In this document: positions 13,719-18,851 of the stretch, piece after piece | Position numbering within the stretch: position 1 is the first letter of the stretch | How the letters are laid out: each line of letters starts with the position of its first letter | Source of the DNA: UBA288 sp964461885 | GTDB lineage: Archaea; Halobacteriota; Methanomicrobia; Methanomicrobiales; Methanospirillaceae | Assembly (NCBI GenBank): GCA_964461885.1 | Contig: CAYWVY010000043.1 | Coordinates: forward strand, 1-18,851 | Direction: 5' to 3' | Length of the DNA stretch: 18,851 nucleotides | Program-made: the position numbers and the translations under genes | The notes under the pieces: model-generated | What the model was told of the DNA's origin: nothing | The model's database searches: none | The model's input: only the letters and a program-made list of their open reading frames with translations

Positions 13719-15161
13719 ATGACCGACGGGCGTATTACGCTCCTCCAGCTGAACGACACGCACGCGTACCTCGAGCCCCACCCCGAGGTCTTCTGGGAAG
13801 GGACGGGACCGGCCTTCAGGACGGCCGGCGGGTATGCCCGGATCGCCGGGCTTGTCCACCAAATTCGGACGGAGACGGACAACCGGGCTCTCCTCCTCGA
13901 CTGCGGCGACACCCTCCATGGGACCGCTCCCGCCGTGAAGACCCGCGGAGCGGCACTGGTCCCGGTCCTGAACGCGCTCAAGATTGCGGCCATGACCGCG
14001 CACTGGGACTTCGCGTACGGCCCGGCCCGGCTCGAGGAACTCGCGGAGATGCTCGACTACCCCGTGCTCGCGCTGAACTGCCACGACAGCGCCGGCGGCC
14101 CCGGCCCGTTTTCGTCGTCGGTCCTGATTGAGACGCCGGACCTCATCGTCGGCGTGGCCGGCATCGCCGCGACGATCCTGGACAAGACCATGCCCCCGTC
14201 GTTCGCGGGGGGGCTCCGGTTCACGAACGGTATCGAGGAGCTGCCCGGTGTCATCGCGGACCTGCGGAACCGGGGGGCCGACCTGGTGGTCGTGATCAGC
14301 CACCTGGGCCTGCCGCAGGACGTCCGGGTCGCGACGGAGGTGGACGGGATCGACGTCCTCCTCTCGGGGCACACGCACCACCGGCTCGAGGCGCCGCTCT
14401 TCGTGAACGGCGCGCTCCTGGTCCAGTCCGGGGTCCACGGCTCGTTCGTCGGCCGGCTCGACCTCGAGGTCCGCGACAACCGGGTCGCCCGGCACGCGCA
14501 CCAGCTGATCGAGGTCGACGACCGCACCCCGGCCGACCCGGCCGTCCACGCGCTCGTCGACAAGGCCGTCGCGCCGTTCCGCGAGGAGCTCGCCGTTGTC
14601 GTGGGCGAGACCGCGGTGCCGCTCTATCGCGGCGAGATGTTCGGCTCGACCATGGACGACTTCCTCCTCGCCGCGCTCCGGCACGCGACCGGGGCGGTGC
14701 TCGCGTTCTCGAACGGCTGGCGGTACGGCGCCCCCGTCCTTCCGGGGCCGGTCACGCGGAACAATCTCTACGACATCGTGCCCATGGACCCCGAGGTGAT
14801 GACGGTCACCCTCACGGGGGCAGAGGTGCTCGACATGCTCGAGCAGAACCTCGAGCGGACCTTCGCCTGCGACCCGTTCGGCCAGATGGGCGGATACGTG
14901 AAGCGGTGCCAGGGGCTCACCTGCTACGTGAAGATCGAGAACCCGCCGGGCCACCGGATCCAGGCCTGCTGGGTCGGGGGCCGGCGGCTCGACCCCGGAG
15001 AACGCTACCGGGCCGCGTTCGTGACGGTCCAGGGCGTCCCGGCCGGGCTCGGCGAGGACCGGGCCGGGACGGGGATCGGGGCCCACGCGGCGATGGAGCG
15101 GCTGCTCGCGGACGAGCGCCCCTACCGCGGAGAGCGACCGCCGACATTCCGGGTGATCTGA
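13719..15161 (+). CDS. SoxB-like metallophosphatase / 5'-nucleotidase family protein
   Basis: 480 aa without signal peptide, so presumably cytoplasmic. The N-terminal calcineurin-like domain (about 1-270) binds two metals: LNDTHAYLEP (D13, H15), DCGDTLHG (D64), AHWDFAYG (94-101), VISHLGLP (H195) and SGHTHHRLEA (H218, H220). The canonical GNHE-FDYG of 5'-nucleotidases is replaced by AHWDFAYG, close to the HWEFTYG form that I associate with SoxB thiosulfohydrolases. The C-terminal 5'-nucleotidase-type domain (about 295-480) includes GSTMDDFLLAALR, FSNGWRYGAPV, DIVPMDPEVMTVTLTGAEV and GYVKRCQGL. A DsrE-family gene starts 1 nt after its stop, which fits sulfur chemistry better than nucleotide salvage; the substrate is inferred, not shown. 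A TATA-like CTTTATTC about 28 nt upstream suggests a leaderless transcript. Confidence 0.85.
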   Translation: MTDGRITLLQLNDTHAYLEPHPEVFWEGTGPAFRTAGGYARIAGLVHQIRTETDNRALLLDCGDTLHGTAPAVKTRGAALVPVLNALKIAAMTAHWDFAYGPARLEELAEMLDYPVLALNCHDSAGGPGPFSSSVLIETPDLIVGVAGIAATILDKTMPPSFAGGLRFTNGIEELPGVIADLRNRGADLVVVISHLGLPQDVRVATEVDGIDVLLSGHTHHRLEAPLFVNGALLVQSGVHGSFVGRLDLEVRDNRVARHAHQLIEVDDRTPADPAVHALVDKAVAPFREELAVVVGETAVPLYRGEMFGSTMDDFLLAALRHATGAVLAFSNGWRYGAPVLPGPVTRNNLYDIVPMDPEVMTVTLTGAEVLDMLEQNLERTFACDPFGQMGGYVKRCQGLTCYVKIENPPGHRIQACWVGGRRLDPGERYRAAFVTVQGVPAGLGEDRAGTGIGAHAAMERLLADERPYRGERPPTFRVI

Positions 15162-15162
15162 G

Positions 15163-15495
15163 ATGTACCGGACTGTCGTGCACGTTTCCGACGCGGCACG
15201 CGTCGGCAGGGCGCTCAAGAACGTCCGGAACCTGCTCGACGACCTCGCCGGCGAGGTCGAGGTCGTGCTGGTCGCGAACGGGGACGCGGTCGAGGCCCTC
15301 GCGCCGGCGTCTTCCCACGCCGGGCTCGTGCGAGAGCTGCTGTCGCGGGGTGTCCGGGTCGCAGCCTGCGCCCGGGCCCTCCGAAACCACGGGCTCGATC
15401 CTGGCGAACTCGTCGACGGCGTGGTCACGGTCCCGGGCGGGGTGACCGAGGTGGTCCGGCTGGAGGGAGACGGCTTCGCGTATCTCCGCCCCTGA
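15163..15495 (+). CDS. DsrE-family protein (sulfur-transfer type fold)
   Basis: 110 aa. The pattern TVVHVSDAARVGRALKNVRN, then LLDDLAGEVEVVLVANGDAV, LVRELLSRGVRVAACARALR and a final VVRLEGDGFAYLRP is that of small DsrE/DsrF-like proteins (COG1416 type). C69 in GVRVAACARAL occupies the place of the conserved persulfide-carrying cysteine of the superfamily. The usual role of such proteins is sulfur relay, but many archaeal ones are uncharacterised. The ATG lies 1 nt after the stop of the SoxB-like gene, so the two are translationally coupled and probably act together. Confidence 0.8.
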   Translation: MYRTVVHVSDAARVGRALKNVRNLLDDLAGEVEVVLVANGDAVEALAPASSHAGLVRELLSRGVRVAACARALRNHGLDPGELVDGVVTVPGGVTEVVRLEGDGFAYLRP

Positions 15496-15550
15496 ACCCG
15501 TTACAACCTCGTTCAATAGCCTTATGACCTTGCACCGGTAACTGAGAAGC

Positions 15551-16009
15551 ATGGTCGTATTCACGGGGGTGGAGCTCGGGTGGCTCCTGATCGTGCTCGG
15601 CGCGCTCGTGCTCCTGTTCGAGGCGTACTCGCCCGGGTTCTTCATGACGGTGCCCGGGACGGTGATGATCATCCTCGGCATATTCCTCGTGCTCGGTGTC
15701 GACGTCCTCGGTTCGGTCTGGGGGATCATCCTCGGCGTCGTGGTCGCCCTCGCTTCCGCGATCGCGACGGTCTGGTTCTACACGAAGATCAACCGGGGCG
15801 CGGGACCGCCCACGACCATGTCGCGCGACACGGTGATCGGCCGCACCGGGCGCGCGACCCACAGGATCGACGCGCACTCGCTCGACGGCAAGGTCCGTGT
15901 TGAGGGCCACGAATGGTCGGCCCACTCGACAGGGGCGCCGATCGCAGAGGGGGCAACCGTGCGGGTGGTGGAGGCCGAAGGAGTCCACGTTGTCGTGGAG
16001 GAGGTCTGA
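15551..16009 (+). CDS. NfeD-family membrane protein
   Basis: 152 aa. Three membrane helices at about 8-23, 33-50 and 54-77 are followed by a soluble C-terminal OB-fold (about 90-152: DTVIGRTGRATHRI, GKVRVEGHEWSAHSTG, GATVRVVEAEGVHVVVEEV). This is the short form of NfeD, without the serine-protease (ClpP-like) domain. NfeD proteins are partners of SPFH/stomatin-like proteins, and the SPFH gene follows after 2 nt. A TATA-like stretch (CAATAGCCTTATG, about 15515-15527) lies some 25-35 nt before the ATG, so the pair has its own promoter apart from the DsrE gene. Confidence 0.88.
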   Translation: MVVFTGVELGWLLIVLGALVLLFEAYSPGFFMTVPGTVMIILGIFLVLGVDVLGSVWGIILGVVVALASAIATVWFYTKINRGAGPPTTMSRDTVIGRTGRATHRIDAHSLDGKVRVEGHEWSAHSTGAPIAEGATVRVVEAEGVHVVVEEV

Positions 16010-16011
16010 AA

Positions 16012-17160
16012 ATGGCAATTATTGAAACTATCGATACGGCGTCACTGCCGGCAACCTTCATCTCGATCATCCTGATCCTGGTGATCATCTTCATCTTCGC
16101 ACGCGGTGTCGTGATCATCCAGCCGTACCAGCAGGGGCTGCAGATCCGGCTCGGCAAGTACATCGGCCGGCTCAATCCGGGCTTCCGCTGGATCGTGCCC
16201 CTGATCACCCGCGTGGAGAAGCTCGACCTGCGGACGCAGGTGGTCGACGTCCCGAGCCAGGAAGTGATCACCAAGGACAACTCGCCAACAAACGTCGACG
16301 CGATCGTCTTCATCCGCGTGATGGACCCGGAGAAGGCGTTCTTCGAGGTCGGCAACTACCGGACGGCGACCGTCGCGCTGGCCCAGACCACGCTCCGTGG
16401 CGTGATCGGCGACATGGAGCTCGACGAGGTCCTGTACAACCGCGACGTGATCAACGCCCGGCTCCGGGACATGCTCGACCGCGAGACGGACCAGTGGGGC
16501 GTCAAGGTGGAGCGGGTCGAGATCAAGGAGGTCGACCCGATCGGCGCGGTCAAGCAGGCCATGACCGAGCAGACGGCCGCGGAGCGGGAGCGGCGTGCCG
16601 CCATTCTCCGCGCCGACGGCGAGAAGCGGTCCGCGATCCTCCGGGCGGAGGGGCTGCGGCAGTCGACGATCCTCGAGGCCGAAGGCGAGCGGCAGGCCAA
16701 GATCCTCCGGGCCGAGGGCGAGCGGCAGTCGCGGATCCTCGAGGCCCAGGGGCAGGCGCAGGGCCTGCGGATCGTCGCGCTCGGGGCAAAGCCGCTTGAC
16801 CGGCGCTCGATCACGGTCCTCTCGCTCGACGCGCTCAAGACGATGGCGAACGGCCAGGCGACGAAGATCATCTTCCCGTTCGAGTTCTCGAGCCTGATCC
16901 GGCAGTCGGCGAAGTTCCTGGGCCTGGCCGAGTCGGAGCTGCCGCCGTCGGAGGAGGGGGAGACGACCGGCCTCGACGAGGAGATCCTCGGGACGATCCC
17001 GAAGTCGGAGGAGGTCCGCGAGATCCTGCAGGAGGTCGCTCGCTCGGTGCCCGAGACGCCCGCGTTCCGGGAGAAGGAGAAGGGGGACGTCGTCGGGCCG
17101 CTCGATGATGCGATACCGGTGGAGCACGAGCCCTACCGGCCCCCGGGCTCGAACCTCTGA
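16012..17160 (+). CDS. SPFH/band 7 (stomatin-like) membrane protein
   Basis: 382 aa. An N-terminal membrane anchor (about 15-37) is followed by the SPFH domain (about 33-190) with GVVIIQPYQQGLQIRLGKYI, LNPGFRWIVPLITRVEKLDL and TKDNSPTNVDAIVFIRVMDP. A helical region with five 11-residue repeats (198-252) follows, then a conserved IVALGAKPLDRRSITVLSLD segment and an acidic tail. Such proteins oligomerise into membrane rings or cages and work with NfeD in membrane quality control. The ATG at 16012 has a strong GGAGGAGGT upstream, inside the end of nfeD; the longer open frame upstream is not supported. A terminator follows the stop. Confidence 0.92.
   Translation: MAIIETIDTASLPATFISIILILVIIFIFARGVVIIQPYQQGLQIRLGKYIGRLNPGFRWIVPLITRVEKLDLRTQVVDVPSQEVITKDNSPTNVDAIVFIRVMDPEKAFFEVGNYRTATVALAQTTLRGVIGDMELDEVLYNRDVINARLRDMLDRETDQWGVKVERVEIKEVDPIGAVKQAMTEQTAAERERRAAILRADGEKRSAILRAEGLRQSTILEAEGERQAKILRAEGERQSRILEAQGQAQGLRIVALGAKPLDRRSITVLSLDALKTMANGQATKIIFPFEFSSLIRQSAKFLGLAESELPPSEEGETTGLDEEILGTIPKSEEVREILQEVARSVPETPAFREKEKGDVVGPLDDAIPVEHEPYRPPGSNL
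16603..16767 (+). repeat. five 33-nt (11-residue) repeats in the SPFH coiled-coil region
   Basis: Residues 198-252 of the SPFH protein are five consecutive hendecads: ILRADGEKRSA, ILRAEGLRQST, ILEAEGERQAK, ILRAEGERQSR, ILEAQGQAQGL. Period-11 coiled coil is typical after SPFH domains; the regularity here suggests growth by internal duplication. Confidence 0.85.
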
Positions 17161-17179
17161 GACCAGGAGATCGGCGATG

Positions 17180-17207
17180 GCGGGCGCTCGCCCGCTCCTC
17201 TTTTTTT
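17180..17207 (+). terminator. hairpin and T7 tract after the SPFH gene
   Basis: GCGGGCG/CGCCCGC (17180-17195) forms a tight stem, followed by a pyrimidine stretch and TTTTTTT at 17201-17207, about 20-45 nt after the stop. It probably ends the nfeD-SPFH transcript. Confidence 0.7.
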
Positions 17208-17463
17208 GACTGTTCGTATCGTCGGCGCAGACGCCGGCAGGATCGTCTCCGCCGCTCTGTCGTCCCCTGACCGGCACACGGATCTTTCGCCGAACAGAGC
17301 CCTGAAATTCCACCATGTCCAGATCCAGCAGGGCCGGCGCGCGGTGACGGCCCGATGCCATCGCCGGGCCGCGAGGGCAATCCGCGCCGTGGGCACTCGG
17401 CCTGTCCCGGCCGGGCGGCGAGCAAACCGGCAACCTCATGGTGCCCATTGACAACGATCACCT
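17208..17463. other. intergenic region before the propeller gene
   Basis: 256 nt of GC-rich sequence. Short open frames exist on both strands but lack recognisable motifs, start signals and coding-like composition. No clear TATA box is seen; the only less GC-rich patch is around 17445-17460, just before the GTG start. Confidence 0.5.
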
Positions 17464-18851
17464 GTGCAGCCCTCACGGCTCCTCCCTCCGGGCGCAGACG
17501 CGCACAGAGGCCTCCTGCACTGCCTTCTCGCGGCGCTGCTGCTCGCGTCCGCCGGGATCGGGACCGTCTTTGCCCTGGACTGGACGATCGAGACGGTCGA
17601 CCCGGCCGCGCACGACGTATCGTCTGTATCCCTGGCCCTCGGCGACGCCGGCACCCCCGGCATCAGTTACGCCGCGAACGGCGAACTGCGGTACGCGGCC
17701 CGAAACGGCACGGGCTGGGAGGTCCGAACCGTGGAACCGGCAATCTCCGCCGGGAGCATGTCCCTCGCCCTCGACGCCAAAGGCAACCCCCAGATCGCCT
17801 ACATCCATGCCGCCAACAACGACCTGCGGTACGCCGCGTGGGACGGGTCCGCGTGGCAGATCCAGACCGTGGACGGGGATGGGAAAGAAGCCCCGTCCCT
17901 CGTCCTCGACGGCGCGGGCCGCCCCCGCATCAGTTACCTCGACCGGCCGAACGCCACGGTCAAGTACGCGGCCTTCGACGGATCGGCGTGGCGGGTGGAG
18001 ACCGTGGACCGGGTTGGTTCGTACGACTGGGGCACCTGCCTCGCCCTCGACGGGGCCGGCCGGCCTTCCATCGCCTACGGCGGCTCCGACCAGGTGCGGA
18101 TCGCCCGGTACACCGGGACCGCGTGGCGGGTCGAGACCCTTGGGTTGGTCGAGCCGGGGGAGCCCGGGGCGCGCCCTGGGCTCGTCCTGGACAGCGACGG
18201 CACCCCGCGCCTCGCCTCGTACGACCCCGCCACGGACGCCCTGCTCTACAGGGTGCGCGACGGCCCGGGCTGGCGGACAGAGTGGATCGATGCGAACGGG
18301 GACCGCCTGCAGCACGCGTCGCTGGCGCTCGACGAGACAGGCACCCCGGGGATCAGTTACTTCGCCCGCTGGAGTTACACCTCCTTCAAGGACTCCGGCT
18401 TCAGGTTCGCAAGGTACAACCGGTCCTCCCGACAGTGGGAGACCGGGACGATCGACGATGCGAGCTGGGACACCGGGTGCTTCTCATCCCTCGCGCTGGA
18501 CGGCGCCGGCAATCCCCTTATCGCCTACTCCAGCCCTACCGGCCTGAACTATGCCCGGGCGGACCTCCCGGGGCTCTTTGTCCCGGCCGTCCCCGGCGGG
18601 GCCGGCCGCCCGACGGCCACCGACGGCGACGACGTCTACGACGATGTCAACGGCAACGGGCGGCGGGACTTCGCAGACGTCGTCCTCTACTTCAACCAGA
18701 TGCCCTGGATCGCGGCGAACGAGCCGGTCTCGCTCTTCGACTACACCGGCAACGCCCGGATCGACTTCGGAGACGTGGTCCGGCTCTTCGAGCGCCTCGG
18801 CGCGCCGGCGAGGGGGACGTTCGCGGTCACGGCCGCCGCGATCGGGCCGGG
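17464..18851 (+). CDS. secreted beta-propeller protein with dockerin-like Ca-binding module (partial, runs off the window)
   Basis: The frame is open from a GTG at 17464 to the end (462 codons seen). The N-terminus MQPSRLLPPGADAHRG then LLHCLLAALLLASAGIGTVFA is a signal peptide with a likely cut before LDW. Seven repeats of about 45 residues follow, each with a motif like SLALDGAGNPLIAY and then LRYAxxDGxxWxxxxVD, suggesting a seven-bladed propeller. Residues about 390-447 are dockerin-like: DVNGNGRRDFADVVLYF and DYTGNARIDFGDVVRLF are two Ca-binding loops, a module common in surface proteins of Methanoculleus-type archaea. The C-terminus, probably with PKD-like or anchoring parts, is missing. 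The start rests on the signal peptide; an in-frame stop at 17449-17451 excludes anything longer. Other open frames here are Ser/Thr/Arg/Pro-rich shadows. Confidence 0.85.
   Translation, partial: MQPSRLLPPGADAHRGLLHCLLAALLLASAGIGTVFALDWTIETVDPAAHDVSSVSLALGDAGTPGISYAANGELRYAARNGTGWEVRTVEPAISAGSMSLALDAKGNPQIAYIHAANNDLRYAAWDGSAWQIQTVDGDGKEAPSLVLDGAGRPRISYLDRPNATVKYAAFDGSAWRVETVDRVGSYDWGTCLALDGAGRPSIAYGGSDQVRIARYTGTAWRVETLGLVEPGEPGARPGLVLDSDGTPRLASYDPATDALLYRVRDGPGWRTEWIDANGDRLQHASLALDETGTPGISYFARWSYTSFKDSGFRFARYNRSSRQWETGTIDDASWDTGCFSSLALDGAGNPLIAYSSPTGLNYARADLPGLFVPAVPGGAGRPTATDGDDVYDDVNGNGRRDFADVVLYFNQMPWIAANEPVSLFDYTGNARIDFGDVVRLFERLGAPARGTFAVTAAAIGP

Noticed and set aside
13614..15428. 604-aa open frame antisense to the SoxB-like gene
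   Set aside because: GC-driven shadow with Arg/Asp/Val/His-rich composition and no motif.
17206..17451. 81-aa open frame between the SPFH and propeller genes
   Set aside because: No motif, no start signal, starts inside the terminator T-run and overlaps intergenic sequence of non-coding character.
16042..17454. 470-aa open frame antisense to the SPFH gene
   Set aside because: Mirror of the 11-residue repeats and GC-rich codons; no start signal or family motif.
17438..18547. 369-aa Ser/Thr/Arg/Pro-rich frame overlapping the propeller gene
   Set aside because: Out of phase with the signal peptide, propeller and dockerin-like frame, and its composition is typical of a frame-shifted reading of a GC-rich gene.

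Overview
The window looks like a piece of a high-GC methanogenic archaeon, most likely of the order Methanomicrobiales (Methanoculleus or a relative). The clues are cofG (deazaflavin/F420 synthesis), an archaeal phosphoribulokinase, a ferredoxin:disulfide reductase-like protein, a small winged-helix protein of archaeal type, TATA boxes close upstream of several starts (leaderless style), and an extracellular beta-propeller protein carrying a dockerin-like Ca-binding module. A run of exactly 100 Ns inside a tandem repeat shows that this is a scaffolded draft or metagenome assembly.

Left part (1-6300) is accessory DNA. A single-chain MmeI-like Type IIL restriction-modification enzyme (114-3041) is followed by AT-richer genes: a PH-domain/SHOCT protein, a DUF2085 membrane protein and an Ltp-family lipoprotein with a VSTPAPATT repeat linker. 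Between and around them lie three separated remnants of the C-terminal end of a phage terminase-like gene (3133-3160, 3993-4144, 6025-6297). They suggest repeated recombination at old viral sequences. Ltp lipoproteins are known from superinfection exclusion in streptococcal phages, so the restriction enzyme and the lipoprotein may both be anti-virus functions; that is inference.

Middle part (6390-11137) returns to core-like high-GC DNA. A membrane protein of unknown function (+) converges on a SIMPL/DUF541 secreted protein (-). Upstream of the latter is a tight minus-strand operon, cofG-purC-purS-purQ-ftr, in which the first four genes overlap or are separated by at most 1 nt. It joins F420 chromophore synthesis, two steps of purine synthesis and a redox protein.

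Right part (11160-18851). An AT-rich divergent promoter region leads into a decayed GH57 glycoside hydrolase pseudogene (start codon lost, at least one frameshift, truncated). Next come an archaeal phosphoribulokinase (reductive hexulose-phosphate/RuBisCO pathway of methanogens), a DUF7123-like winged-helix protein and a 61-aa protein. Then there is a SoxB-like metallophosphatase immediately followed by a DsrE-family protein, an NfeD/SPFH membrane-microdomain pair ending at a clear terminator, and a secreted seven-repeat propeller protein that runs off the window end.

Most long open frames antisense to these genes are artefacts of high GC and were left out. The strongest leads are the terminase-remnant island, the gap artefact inside the lipoprotein gene (contig ends share exactly 55 nt), the composition break over the specificity domain of the restriction enzyme, the GH57 pseudogene and the SoxB-like/DsrE pair.
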